From contig SVFN01000023.1 in assembly GCA_015056815.1 (NCBI GenBank), forward strand, positions 1 to 64,000: a stretch of 64,000 nt of DNA, in the 5' to 3' direction. Position 1 is the first letter of the stretch, and each line of letters starts with the position of its first letter. Made by a program: the position numbers and the translations under genes. The notes under the pieces are model-generated. The model saw only the letters and a program-made list of their open reading frames with translations. It was not told where the DNA came from and made no database searches. Origin of the DNA: Lachnospiraceae bacterium. GTDB taxonomy: Bacteria; Bacillota; Clostridia; Lachnospirales; Lachnospiraceae. Shown one piece after another: positions 33,121 to 43,321 of the stretch.

Positions 33121-36100
33121 ATGCTGCAATTATTATATATGCTACCAAAAAAACGTATGTTGGCGTTACTGTTAGTCATTACAATGCTCTTCACGCTCTG
33201 TCCCGCGACAGTGCTCTATGCGGAGGAAGCAGAGTTGGAAGTCGGTCTGAACGGATTATCTGTCAAAGCGGATTCGACAGATTTTTGGAAATATTCCGAT
33301 GGAACGATTGATGGTACTATAAAATCAACGGTGGGGAATATGGGGTGCACCGGACTGCCAGATTTTTTTATGACCAGAACGACACGGCTGACTTTTACCA
33401 ATACATCGGATATGTATGGGGAATTAAGCTTTGACTATTCCACTCAGTTAAGAGGGGGATCCGTGACGATCGAAAATGTGGACGATATCGCTGAAAGCGG
33501 CAGTGTCTCAGAAATCCTTCCGGCAGGCAGCAGCATTGAGATCGTTTTAAAATCTACGGATCGAAACAATACGGATGTAACCGCTATCAGTATTAAAAAT
33601 ATCAGCTACAGCACAAACAAGACAGGGGTAATCTTCTGCAAAAAAGCGGCTCATGGATCTTATGTGATAAGCGATACACAGATCAAGAGAGACCGGTATG
33701 TGTCAGGGAAAGCATCAGAAATCATTACGATCACACCTGTCCCGCATGAAGGGTTTGCGGTAAAAACGATCACTGTTTCTGATTCGGACGATCAACCTGT
33801 GACAGTATCCGATCACTCCTTTACCATGCCGGATAAAACGGTTACGGTGACGGTGGAGTTTGAACCCGATCAAGCGGATTTTGAGGTCGAGGGCGACACC
33901 TATACGATTAAAACGGCGGCCGGATGGAAGGCCTTTTGTGAATGTCTGGAAGACACAAGCTACAAACAGTTCGCAGGGAAAACGGTGACACTTAGTCAGG
34001 ACATAAACGAGATCGATCGATCTGCCGGAACCCGGGACATGCCGTTTCAGGGCATCTTTGACGGAAACGGAAAAACACTTACGGTAAACATAAAGGATAC
34101 CGGGAAGGAAGGTACGGCTCTTTTTCGCGCGATCAGCGACGGGGCGGTTATCCGGAACATAAATGTGGAAGGTACGATAACGGGTGGAACCCATGTGGCC
34201 GGACTGGTCGGCTTTTCGGACAAAGGGGATGCAGAGCATCCCAACACCATTCAAAACTGCAGAGTCAGTACCGGGGTCAGCGTTCCTTCACAGTTCGAGG
34301 GTAACAAGCATATGGGAGGTGTGGTCGGTCATGGTCTGACCTCTTATCTGAAGATAGAAGATACAGTGTTTGACGGTGAGATGTATCATGAAGGAGATTA
34401 TGCCGGAGGCCTGCAGGGATGGAGTGACGGCAATCATCTGACGCTTCATAACTGTCTGTTTAGCGGCAAATACACCGGCACGAACCGGGAAAAATTTCAT
34501 CCGGTCGCATTGCATGATTATGGAAGTAATACTGTGGCAGAAAGTCAGAACGTGTATTACAGTACGATACCGTTACTTTCAGATGCCGGACCGCTTGCTG
34601 TTTCGGGCGAGCAGGTGTTTGCTGAAGCACCTTTTGGATTTGAGACGAAACAGGTGACTGCAGCGGATGAAAGTGCGTATTATATGATAATGGGAGATGG
34701 CAGCTTTGTCATAAAGAATGAGGAAGATTGGAAAAGCTTTGCCAACTCGGTAAATGACGGCATTTCTTATGAAGGAAAGACCATAAAGCTGGAAGAAGAT
34801 ATTGCCGTAGATACTCCTGTGGGTATCTCCGAAAGCCGCTTTATGGGGGATTTTGATGGAGACGGTCATGTCCTGAAGGTCGCACTTACAGCAAAAGAGA
34901 ATGTCTGCGCACCGTTTCGTTATGTTGAGAATGCGGCGTTTAAGGATCTGATCATTCAAGGAAGCGTATCGGCGAAAGGATATCAATACGCTGCAGGGCT
35001 TGTGGGAGAAGCCAAAGGGAATGTCAGGATTGAAAACTGTCGAAACGATGCAACAATCGTATCCGATCGGGATGGCAAAGGAGGACATGGCGGTTATGCG
35101 GCAAAGATTCCGGAAGATACCGAGATCGACTTTACAGGATGTTTGTTTGGCGGTAAACTGCTTACCACGACGGCTACGAATTCCTGTGGTGGATTTGTCG
35201 GCTACAATGAGGGCTCTGTGAGTGCTAATGATTGTTTATTTGCGCCGGAGGATGCTTTCGAAAATGAAAAATGGGCAGTCAGTGAGAATAGTTGTACGTT
35301 TGTTGCCGGAAAGAAAAGCGCGGAAACTGTAAAAATCACAGACAGCTATTATAAGAAGCCTTTTGGTATGCTGCAGGGAGCAGGATCGCGTCTGATCGGG
35401 ACAGATGAGTATGTTACTTTTCTTCCCGCAGAGGATGTGATCAAAACATATCCTGTGAGTGGTATCCGGGTTTATCAAAAAGGAATGATGTGTGAGGATA
35501 CATTTTACTATAAAGACAGAGAAGAATCCGTAAGCGATAACAGTCTGAACATCACCCTTTCCTATGACAGATTACCGGAAAATAAGCTGTTTGAGGAGTA
35601 TGCTGTCAGCGAAGGCAGCCTGAAGAAAAATGATACGGATAGTTTTTGTCTGGAGTTAACGGACGGCAATGTAACGATCATGGCGGTTTTGAAAGATAAG
35701 CCGACTGCCGAACGGATCATATCCCCGACTGCTTCTGCGATCACATTCGGAGATACGCTTGCGGACAGTTCGATTTCGGGAGGCAGTTTTATTTATGGTG
35801 ATGAAAAGGTGGCAGGGATCTGCCAATGGATGGATGATACGATTAAGCCGGAAGTGGCAGACAGTAATGTCAAACAATATGAAGCGGTATTTATTCCGGA
35901 TAAGGATGAGTATGCAAAAATATATTTTAATATCCCGGTCACGGTGAACAAGGCTGAGTTGGTTGTTTCGGCACCTGATGCACAGACCGGCCTGTTATAC
36001 AACGGAGAAAAACAGGAGCTTGTCGGAAGCGGCAGTGCCGATCATGGGACCATGTACTATGCCGTAACCAAAGCAAAAGAGCAGGCACCGGAATTTGACG

Positions 36101-37359
36101 GACTTTCCGGCAAGGAGGATAAAAAGTGGAGCACATCCGTTCCAAAGGCAAAGGACGCAGGGGATTATACCGTATGGTATAAGTGTCTGGGAGATGCCAA
36201 TCATAATGATACGGCTGTCGCATTTGTTACGGGAATTACGATCGGCCCGGGTGAAGAGATACGCAATATGCCTAAGGCGTCGATATCGGCAGCCTTTCAG
36301 TGCACCAAAGTAAGTGAAGTGGAATTGCCAGCAGACTGGGAGTGGTCAGAGGAAGATAAGAACAAAACACTTAACTCCGGTGAGGAGCTGGCGGTAACAG
36401 CAGTTTATAATGGCGAAGATAAAGATTTCTACAGTGAGCAGGCCAGAACGATGACGATCAAGCTTACCAGAAGTGAATGCACACATCCTGCGGACCGTAC
36501 GGAAGAACGCTATGAGACAGAACCGGGCTGCACGAAGTCCGGACATAAGGGAATCTATTGTATGGATTGTCAGGCGTGGCTTAGAGATGGCGGAGAGGTT
36601 GAGGCACTCGGTCATGATTACGAAACACCGGTATACGTCTGGAGTGAAGACGGAAAGAGCTGCACGGCGACTGCCGTATGTAAAAGACAGGGATGTACGG
36701 AGAAAGAAGAAGGGCATACGATAACAGAACAGGCGGTTGTCACTTCTGCTGTCAAAGAAGATTCCACAACGACAAAGAAGGGAACGACGACCTATACAGC
36801 GACCTTCCATGATCAGCCGTTTACGGTTCAGACGAAGGACGTGGAAGATATTGAAAAGAAAAAAGAAACCGGTGAAAATGGTCCGGCTGAAGTAAAAGAA
36901 CAAAAAGCAGCAGCAAAGGATACGATCCTTTATGCAGAAAACATCAAAGCGGATGTGATCGTCACTTCTGAGCCGGGGAAGGAACCGGAAGTGAAGTATC
37001 TGAAATTGAAAGACACTTCATTAAAGACGATCGAAGTTCCTTCTGTCGTGACGATCAATGGCGTTACGTATGAGGTGACAGAAATCGCTGCGGGGGCATT
37101 TAAAGACAATAAGTCTCTGACAAAGATCATCATTCCGAAGAGTACGAAACGGATCGGCAAGTATGCGTTTAAGGGATATAAGAAGCTGCGGACCATCATT
37201 GTAAAAACAACGAAACTTACCCAAAAGACAGTCGCCGGGAAAGCATTTTCGGGTGTTGGAAAGAAAGTTAAGATCAAAGTGCCCGGGAAAAAGAAAAAGG
37301 CATATATCAAATTGTTCAGAAAGAAAGGACTTTCCAAGAAGGTTAAGATCAGAAGTTAA
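33121..37359 (+). CDS. Giant secreted GLUG / MBG-like / LRR_5 surface protein
   Basis: This 1412-residue protein has a signal peptide (MLQLLYMLPKKRMLALLLVI, cleavage near LYA). A glycine-rich beta region at about 260-560 carries GLUG-type turns (HVAGLVGFSDKGD, HMGGVVGHGLTS, DYAGGLQGWSDG), and a second set lies at about 600-710. A YDG/MBG-like Ig segment follows (QTGLLYNGEKQELVGSGSAD). A Cys-rich zinc-ribbon-like stretch (CTHPADRT..., CMDCQAW) comes next, then a short LRR_5 part (AAGAFKDNKSLTKIIIPKST) and a Lys-rich end in KKVKIRS. The last 400 residues share their domain order with the giant at 58394. It has no LPXTG. The ribosome site AAGGGAG is in the end of the Lgt-like gene, so the two are coupled. 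A surface or adhesion role is inferred. Confidence 0.8.
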   Translation: MLQLLYMLPKKRMLALLLVITMLFTLCPATVLYAEEAELEVGLNGLSVKADSTDFWKYSDGTIDGTIKSTVGNMGCTGLPDFFMTRTTRLTFTNTSDMYGELSFDYSTQLRGGSVTIENVDDIAESGSVSEILPAGSSIEIVLKSTDRNNTDVTAISIKNISYSTNKTGVIFCKKAAHGSYVISDTQIKRDRYVSGKASEIITITPVPHEGFAVKTITVSDSDDQPVTVSDHSFTMPDKTVTVTVEFEPDQADFEVEGDTYTIKTAAGWKAFCECLEDTSYKQFAGKTVTLSQDINEIDRSAGTRDMPFQGIFDGNGKTLTVNIKDTGKEGTALFRAISDGAVIRNINVEGTITGGTHVAGLVGFSDKGDAEHPNTIQNCRVSTGVSVPSQFEGNKHMGGVVGHGLTSYLKIEDTVFDGEMYHEGDYAGGLQGWSDGNHLTLHNCLFSGKYTGTNREKFHPVALHDYGSNTVAESQNVYYSTIPLLSDAGPLAVSGEQVFAEAPFGFETKQVTAADESAYYMIMGDGSFVIKNEEDWKSFANSVNDGISYEGKTIKLEEDIAVDTPVGISESRFMGDFDGDGHVLKVALTAKENVCAPFRYVENAAFKDLIIQGSVSAKGYQYAAGLVGEAKGNVRIENCRNDATIVSDRDGKGGHGGYAAKIPEDTEIDFTGCLFGGKLLTTTATNSCGGFVGYNEGSVSANDCLFAPEDAFENEKWAVSENSCTFVAGKKSAETVKITDSYYKKPFGMLQGAGSRLIGTDEYVTFLPAEDVIKTYPVSGIRVYQKGMMCEDTFYYKDREESVSDNSLNITLSYDRLPENKLFEEYAVSEGSLKKNDTDSFCLELTDGNVTIMAVLKDKPTAERIISPTASAITFGDTLADSSISGGSFIYGDEKVAGICQWMDDTIKPEVADSNVKQYEAVFIPDKDEYAKIYFNIPVTVNKAELVVSAPDAQTGLLYNGEKQELVGSGSADHGTMYYAVTKAKEQAPEFDGLSGKEDKKWSTSVPKAKDAGDYTVWYKCLGDANHNDTAVAFVTGITIGPGEEIRNMPKASISAAFQCTKVSEVELPADWEWSEEDKNKTLNSGEELAVTAVYNGEDKDFYSEQARTMTIKLTRSECTHPADRTEERYETEPGCTKSGHKGIYCMDCQAWLRDGGEVEALGHDYETPVYVWSEDGKSCTATAVCKRQGCTEKEEGHTITEQAVVTSAVKEDSTTTKKGTTTYTATFHDQPFTVQTKDVEDIEKKKETGENGPAEVKEQKAAAKDTILYAENIKADVIVTSEPGKEPEVKYLKLKDTSLKTIEVPSVVTINGVTYEVTEIAAGAFKDNKSLTKIIIPKSTKRIGKYAFKGYKKLRTIIVKTTKLTQKTVAGKAFSGVGKKVKIKVPGKKKKAYIKLFRKKGLSKKVKIRS

Positions 37360-37365
37360 ACGGGC

Positions 37366-37406
37366 AGAGGCCGGGGATGTAAAAGAAACATTCTCCGGTC
37401 TCTTTT
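37366..37406 (+). terminator. Terminator after the GLUG giant
   Basis: AGAGGCCGGGGATGT pairs with ACATTCTCCGGTCTCT around a short loop, with TTTTT after it. Confidence 0.88.
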
Positions 37407-37592
37407 TGCGCGATAAGCCGTCAGGCGTAATAAAACCAGTTTGGCATAGAAAACTGTCATCTTTCATGGTATTATGGAATTGACTGAAAACTTGGCGGGT
37501 ATTCTTTGCAGGGGCGGTAGAGAGTATGTCATATCAGAAAAGAATACGTCAGATGGAAGAAAATGATGAAAAATCCAAGAAGGAGAGACAAA

Positions 37593-39422
37593 GTGAAACA
37601 ACGGATAAAAAAAGGATGGGGGGCAAGTTTTCGAAACCGGATACTGGGAGCGTTTATCCTGACTTCGATCATCCCTGTATTGATATTGGTAACGATTTCT
37701 TATCTGAACTTTTCCGGGACGATGCGAAAGAACATAGAGGAGCTGATCCACCTGAACCTGCAGCAGACTAAAAAAAGCCTTGATGTGTGGATGGATTCCT
37801 ATGATGATATCCTCTTTCAGGCCTATATGGATGATGAGATCGTGGATATGGTGGATGATCTGAATCACAATAGGGATACGACAACGACAGAAGTGCTTCT
37901 TCGAAGGACTTTGCAGGGAATGATCTACACCAAAAAGTACATCAGGGCAATCTCCGTGATCACAAAAGAGGGAAAGGTTGTCTTTTATGATTCCCTGACC
38001 GGATCTGTGATGAAAAATTCCTGGAGTGAAGGCATTGGCTACAGCAATGAAGAACTGTTTGATATGATTTCGGCGGATAATACCACACATGTTTTTTCGA
38101 CCGGGGAAGCCGGTACCTACGCGGGGCGTACTTACCGGCTGTTTCATATCGGTCACAGGATCATTGATTATCAGAATCTGGGAAAGCAGCTGGGAGTTGT
38201 GATCGTCAGTATTGATGAAGAACTGCTGAGGGAGATCTGTCTGGAAGAAAAAACGGAGAATACCTACAAGTTTATCGTGGATAAGAAGGGGAACCTTGTT
38301 TCGGGAAAAGAAGAAGAGATTCCGGGAACAAAGATCATTGAGTGGACGGATGACATGACACTCAGGAGGCAGGCATATCTGGAATATCTGGAAAAGTCGC
38401 TGGGGCGTGACCGGAACGGGCTGTTTGTTGATGTGGAACATGATGAGCTGTTTGGATGGGACATTGTGGGAGTGTCGGATCGGAATCAGGTAATGGGACA
38501 GTTAAAGGCACAACAGAAGCTTATTCTTTTAATGATGGGGATCATGCTTCTGATTCTGGCGATCATGATCCGTGTGCTGATCAGGGATCTGATGCATTCC
38601 ATCAATGAGCTGGTCGAGGTGATGAAGCACGTCGAACAGGGGGATATTCATGCAAGGGCAGAGGTCTCTCAGGATATTCCGACCGAGATCGGTATGATCT
38701 CCGGGCAGTTCAACAGGACGTTAGATGAGCTGGAGGATGCCATGGAAAAGCAAAAGGAAGCGGCAGTCAGACAGAGAAATGCAGAGATTGCCGCACTGGA
38801 GGCGCAGATCAATCCGCATTTTCTTTACAATACGCTGGATACGATCAATTGGATGGCAATTGACAGAGGCGAGTATGAGATCAGCAATTCCATCACATCC
38901 CTTGCCGCGATCTTAAGGTACGGGCTGGATAACAGCAACGGACTGGTAACGATCAAAAAAGAGGCCGAGTGGTTAAAGCAGTATCTTTTCTTACAGCAGA
39001 CGCGGATGAAGGAAGCGTTCGAATGCTGCTTAAACATACCGCCACAGGTTATGGAATACCGGGTACATAAGCTTCTCTTCCAGCCGTTTGTGGAAAATTC
39101 CATTTTGCACGGCTTTGAAGGGAAAAAAGGAAAGCATATCTTAAAGATCGGGATAGAGCAGAAAGAGGATGATCTGGAAATAACGATCTGGGATAACGGA
39201 AAAGGGATGCCGAAGGAATTAGTGGAGCGGATGAACAGAGGAGAATTTCCGGATACACGGGAAAAAAACTGTATCGGAATGGAAAATGCGATCACAAGGA
39301 TCTCAATGTATTATGGGGAAAAAGCCGGTGTGCAGATTGAAAGTGTGCCGGGAGAATATACGAATATAAGGATCAGGCTTTTGACGCAGCAGCTGACCGG
39401 TACGTCAGATGCTCTTGTGTAA
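37593..39422 (+). CDS. YesM-type sensor histidine kinase
   Basis: This 609-residue membrane kinase has one helix (ILGAFILTSIIPVLILVTIS), an extracellular Cache-like sensor of about 260 residues, a second helix (LILLMMGIMLLILAIMIRVL), HAMP, and a His_kinase domain. The phospho-acceptor is the His in QINPHFLYNTLDTINWMA (codon at 38817), then an HATPase with DNGKGMP. I chose the GTG at 37593 because AAGGAG stands 7 bp before it; ATGs at 37563 and 37566 remain possible and add ten residues. It is the lytS/yesM class that senses sugars or wall signals. The response regulator follows after 16 bp, and the sugar ABC genes come next. Confidence 0.93.
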   Translation: MKQRIKKGWGASFRNRILGAFILTSIIPVLILVTISYLNFSGTMRKNIEELIHLNLQQTKKSLDVWMDSYDDILFQAYMDDEIVDMVDDLNHNRDTTTTEVLLRRTLQGMIYTKKYIRAISVITKEGKVVFYDSLTGSVMKNSWSEGIGYSNEELFDMISADNTTHVFSTGEAGTYAGRTYRLFHIGHRIIDYQNLGKQLGVVIVSIDEELLREICLEEKTENTYKFIVDKKGNLVSGKEEEIPGTKIIEWTDDMTLRRQAYLEYLEKSLGRDRNGLFVDVEHDELFGWDIVGVSDRNQVMGQLKAQQKLILLMMGIMLLILAIMIRVLIRDLMHSINELVEVMKHVEQGDIHARAEVSQDIPTEIGMISGQFNRTLDELEDAMEKQKEAAVRQRNAEIAALEAQINPHFLYNTLDTINWMAIDRGEYEISNSITSLAAILRYGLDNSNGLVTIKKEAEWLKQYLFLQQTRMKEAFECCLNIPPQVMEYRVHKLLFQPFVENSILHGFEGKKGKHILKIGIEQKEDDLEITIWDNGKGMPKELVERMNRGEFPDTREKNCIGMENAITRISMYYGEKAGVQIESVPGEYTNIRIRLLTQQLTGTSDALV

Positions 39423-39438
39423 GGCAGGGAGGTTTGGC

Positions 39439-40962
39439 ATGAAATATGTAATCGTGGAAGATGAGATCAGGATCCGGGAAGGAATCCGTGGATTATTGTC
39501 CAGACTCAGTGAGGATACTATCATTTTGGGGGAGGCGGAAAACGGGAGCGATGCTTTGGAAATCATAAGACAGACCCGGCCGGACATTGTGATCACGGAT
39601 ATCCGGATGCCTGTTATGGATGGACTTGAGATGCTTGAAACACTCTACCGGGAGGGAATTGAGGTAAAAGCGATCGTATTGAGCGCATATTCTGAATTTG
39701 AATATGCCCGCAGTGCCATGCGGCTTGGAGTAACGGAATATCTGCTTAAGCCGATCGCGATCAACGATTTTATGCGTGCGATCGATAATGTCAGGCAGCA
39801 GATACAAAAGGAAAGAGAAACGCAATCCGGACAGATGGGATCGCTGAAGCAGATCATCAAAGGAATTGTGGAATCGGATATACAGCCGGACGACGGACTG
39901 ACCGGTTTTCTGGAAAAGAAATACGGTATCGGTGCCGATACGCCCATTGCCCTGCTTTTGTATTATATGCCGGCATTTAGCGAGTCGCTCATCCGCAAAG
40001 CGACCGGGGAACTGGAGCAGATCCTTGCAGGAGGCAGAGAACTTTCTTTCTGTATCTGGACCGATCATGTGAAAAAAGTGCTGGGGCTTGCCCTCTATCA
40101 TTACCTGGATGCGAAAAATCTGAAGCACTGGCTGCAGTCCGGCCTGCTGCAAAAAAAGGAACAGATACAGGGACGTGCGATCGGCTGGTGTGTGGCAGAT
40201 GATCTCTATCACTTAAAAGAGCAGTATGAGTGTATCCTGGAGTATCTGGACTGGAATATCACGCTGGGAGACAATATTATGATCTCTTATCCGGAGATCA
40301 CGGCGGTGCATACGGCGGTCTGTGTATATCCCATGGAGCTGGAAAACCGGATGAAGATTGCAGTCTGCAAAAATTCTGAAAAACCCTTACAGGATTGTAT
40401 CCGCCTCTTTCAGCAATACTTCCGGGGAGAGCAGCTTTATGAACCGCAAAAGATCAAAGAATGCTATATCCGTTTTTTTTGGGCGCTGATCCATTATGCA
40501 AAGGAAATGCAGGTGCTTGACGGGCAAAGGATCAAAGAACAGGTACTGCTGGAAAAGATCATGAATGCCAGGACCATGTATGAACTGGAGAAAGTCTCCG
40601 AAGAGATCGAAAGGCAGATCGGATATAAGGAAAACGGGATCGACAATATGGTGATCAAGCGGGCAGTATCCATGATCCATGAATACTATCAAAACGGCAT
40701 CACTTTAGAGGAGATCGCTCAGAGACTTGAGATCACACCGGAATATCTGGGAACGCTTTTTTATAAGGAGATGGGGCAGAATTTCAGTACCTACATAAAG
40801 GATTACAGGATCGGAAAAGCGAAAGAGATGCTGATCGGGACAAACAAAAAGATTTATGAAATAGCCGAAAAAACCGGATATTCCGATCCGAAATATTTCA
40901 GCAGGGTCTTTCGGGAGACAACGGGACAGCTGCCGAAGGAATACAGGATGACCCATAAATGA
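39439..40962 (+). CDS. YesN-type response regulator with AraC DNA-binding domain
   Basis: This 507-residue regulator starts at 39439 after GGGAGGTTTGGC; the frame from 39409 starts inside the kinase end. The receiver has the acidic pocket E7-D8-E9, the phosphorylation site D54 (VITDIRMPVMDG) and the LLKPIA lysine. A long linker follows, then the AraC/XylS double helix-turn-helix at the C-terminus (ITLEEIAQRLEITPEYLGTL; KIYEIAEKTGYSDPKYFSRV; FRETTGQLPKEYR). It should turn on the ABC-GH genes downstream when the kinase senses its ligand. Confidence 0.95.
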   Translation: MKYVIVEDEIRIREGIRGLLSRLSEDTIILGEAENGSDALEIIRQTRPDIVITDIRMPVMDGLEMLETLYREGIEVKAIVLSAYSEFEYARSAMRLGVTEYLLKPIAINDFMRAIDNVRQQIQKERETQSGQMGSLKQIIKGIVESDIQPDDGLTGFLEKKYGIGADTPIALLLYYMPAFSESLIRKATGELEQILAGGRELSFCIWTDHVKKVLGLALYHYLDAKNLKHWLQSGLLQKKEQIQGRAIGWCVADDLYHLKEQYECILEYLDWNITLGDNIMISYPEITAVHTAVCVYPMELENRMKIAVCKNSEKPLQDCIRLFQQYFRGEQLYEPQKIKECYIRFFWALIHYAKEMQVLDGQRIKEQVLLEKIMNARTMYELEKVSEEIERQIGYKENGIDNMVIKRAVSMIHEYYQNGITLEEIAQRLEITPEYLGTLFYKEMGQNFSTYIKDYRIGKAKEMLIGTNKKIYEIAEKTGYSDPKYFSRVFRETTGQLPKEYRMTHK

Positions 40963-41127
40963 CAAAAGCAGTTTAGTTTTTTCTACCTTAGTGCAGTTTT
41001 TTTGAGTGTTCAACAACACAGAGGGAGATTATGATTGTATTATCAAAACAATGCAGAGCACACCGTACGATTTTGCGCAAGATCAGGTTTCATTGGGAGT
41101 GCAGTGATTTTATGGGAGGAAAAAACG

Positions 41128-42393
41128 ATGAACTTAAAAAAAATGACCGCAATTGTCCTGGCGGCAGCTTTGACGGCAGGGACTCTCTGCGGATGCGGGA
41201 ATGCTTCGGGTGTTCCGGGGGCAGAAGAAACAGGCAAAGCAGATACGCAGGATTCACAGGCTGCTTCACCAAAAGAGACAAAGGATGTCACCATCTGGTA
41301 TTACTGGGAAACGGAAGGACATCAGCAGGCACTGTCAAAAGTGATCGAAGACTATAATACCTCACAGGACGATTGCATGGTGACGGCCAAGTATGTTCCG
41401 TTTGATGATTTTAAGAAACAGCTTTCAATCGGTGCATCGGCAGCAGAGCTTCCGGATATTGTGATCCTGGATTCTCCGGATCATGCCGCTTATGCACAGA
41501 TGGGAATTTTTGAGGATATCAGCGGCAAATTCGATGTAGACGATTATTATGAAGGTACCGTCAATTCTTGTACGATCGATGGAACGCTTTATGGAGTGCC
41601 GTTCGGAGTCAATTGTCTGGCTTTATACTACAATAAGGATCTGCTGGATGCGGCAGGAGTAAAGCCGCCGACGACATGGGACGAGCTGAAAACGGCAGCC
41701 GGGAAGCTTACTACGGATCATGTAACGGGAATTGCCATCTCCAGTGTTCAAAACGAAGAGGGAACCTTTAATTTCATGCCGTGGGTATGGTCAGCAGGCG
41801 CATCGTTTGATGAGATCGATTCAAAAGGAGGGCAGAAAGCACTGGCTTTTCTGCAGTCGCTGGTACAGGAAGGCGTCATGAGTTCAGAATGTATCAACTG
41901 GACGCAGGGAGATGTTGTAAATCAGTTTATGGCAGGAAATGTCGCAATGATGGAGAACGGACCCTGGCAGATCCCGACCATGCAGTCACAGGCCAAGGAT
42001 CTAAACTGGGGCGTGACATTGCTTCCAAAAGACGAGGAGTATGCATCTGTTTTGGGCGGCGAAAATTATGCAGTTGTCAAAGGTGGAAATGTGGAAGGAG
42101 CGATCGCCTTTCTGGAGTATGCGACACAGGATGAGCAGGTAAAATATCTGATGGAGCATTTTGGCTATATCTCGGCAGACAAATCCATTGCAGAAAACCA
42201 GTTTGATGCTGACTCGGTCTATCAGCCGTTTGTAGAGCAGTTAGAGTATGCAAGGCCGAGAGGACCTCTGGCAGACTGGCCGAGTGTATCCGATGCGATC
42301 TCGCTGGCATTCAACAAGGTGATCACAGGCGGGGCAACACCCGAGGAAGCGGCAAAGGAAGCACAGACGACGATCGACGGGATCATTCGGTAA
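41128..42393 (+). CDS. Sugar ABC transporter solute-binding lipoprotein
   Basis: This 421-residue protein of the family 1 extracellular solute-binding type starts at 41128 after GGGAGGAAAAAACG. It is a lipoprotein: TAGTLCGCGNASG gives a lipobox ending at C23 (or C21). Binding-protein blocks are DVTIWYYWETEGHQQALSKV, LPDIVILDSPDHAAYAQMGI, GVPFGVNCLALYYNKDLLDA and MENGPWQIPTM. It captures an oligosaccharide and hands it to the two permeases that follow. No ATPase gene is in the operon, so a shared MsmX-type ATPase elsewhere must power import. That is common in Gram-positive sugar transporters. Confidence 0.95.
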   Translation: MNLKKMTAIVLAAALTAGTLCGCGNASGVPGAEETGKADTQDSQAASPKETKDVTIWYYWETEGHQQALSKVIEDYNTSQDDCMVTAKYVPFDDFKKQLSIGASAAELPDIVILDSPDHAAYAQMGIFEDISGKFDVDDYYEGTVNSCTIDGTLYGVPFGVNCLALYYNKDLLDAAGVKPPTTWDELKTAAGKLTTDHVTGIAISSVQNEEGTFNFMPWVWSAGASFDEIDSKGGQKALAFLQSLVQEGVMSSECINWTQGDVVNQFMAGNVAMMENGPWQIPTMQSQAKDLNWGVTLLPKDEEYASVLGGENYAVVKGGNVEGAIAFLEYATQDEQVKYLMEHFGYISADKSIAENQFDADSVYQPFVEQLEYARPRGPLADWPSVSDAISLAFNKVITGGATPEEAAKEAQTTIDGIIR

Positions 42394-42412
42394 CCAAAGG
42401 GAGGTGCGAAAG

Positions 42413-43321
42413 GTGACAAAGGTCAAACGCCTGGGAGGCACAGACACCGGAATGGTGTTTGTGCTGCCGGCCTTCCTCTACATGATGATCTTCGTGGGAT
42501 ATCCGATCATCAGTAATTTCATCCTGAGCTTTCGGGATGTTACGGTCAGCAATCTGGTACAGGGATCACAGAAATTTGTGGGATTTGCAAATTATCTGGA
42601 GCTTTTTCGGGACAGTGTTTTTCGAAAAGCACTCTCCAATACCCTGTTTTTTACGGTATGCTGTCTTTTGCTTCAGTTCGTTCTGGGGTTTGGACTGGCA
42701 CTTTTGTTCCACAAAAAATTCAGTCTGGCCAAGCCATTGAGAGGGATCACGCTGATCCCCTGGATGGTTCCGATCACCGTGACGGCACTGATCTTCAGAT
42801 TGCTGTTTGCCACGGATATCGGGGTGTTGAACTATATGCTCAAAAGTGCGCATCTGATTTCCAAAAACATTGAATGGCTGACACAGCCAAAGACAGCGAT
42901 GTTTGCCCTGATCTGTGCCAATGTGTGGATCGGCATACCCTTTAACATGATCCTGATCTCCACGGGGCTGACAACGATCCCGCAGGAGCTGTATGAGAGC
43001 GCCTCCATGGATGGAGCGACCAGGACAGATGCCTTTTTTAAGATCACACTGCCTTTGCTCAGACCTACGATCGAGTCCGTACTGGTGCTGGGATTCATCT
43101 ATACCTTTAAGGTGTATGATCTGGTGTACGTAATGACGGGCGGCGGGCCGGTCAATGCCACGCATATGCTCTCCACCTATTCTTATAAGCTGTCTTTTGA
43201 AATGTTTCAATACAGTAGGGGGGCATCGGTGGCCAATGTGCTTTTTGTGGTGCTGATGCTGGTAAGCATCTTGTATATCAGGATCACAACACAGGGAGAG
43301 GAGGAGCAGGATGACGCGTAA
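42413..43321 (+). CDS. Sugar ABC permease, MalF/UgpA type
   Basis: This 302-residue protein has six membrane helices. GTG at 42413 is preferred over GTG at 42404 because AGGGAGG then has an 8-bp gap. The EAA loop that contacts the ATPase is present (IPQELYESASMDGATRTDAFFKITLP). It overlaps the next permease by 11 bp, showing translational coupling. Confidence 0.95.
   Translation: MTKVKRLGGTDTGMVFVLPAFLYMMIFVGYPIISNFILSFRDVTVSNLVQGSQKFVGFANYLELFRDSVFRKALSNTLFFTVCCLLLQFVLGFGLALLFHKKFSLAKPLRGITLIPWMVPITVTALIFRLLFATDIGVLNYMLKSAHLISKNIEWLTQPKTAMFALICANVWIGIPFNMILISTGLTTIPQELYESASMDGATRTDAFFKITLPLLRPTIESVLVLGFIYTFKVYDLVYVMTGGGPVNATHMLSTYSYKLSFEMFQYSRGASVANVLFVVLMLVSILYIRITTQGEEEQDDA

Noticed and set aside
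37464..38441. 325-residue minus-strand frame opposite the histidine kinase
   Set aside because: It is antisense to clear Cache-domain coding sequence and encodes no known motif.
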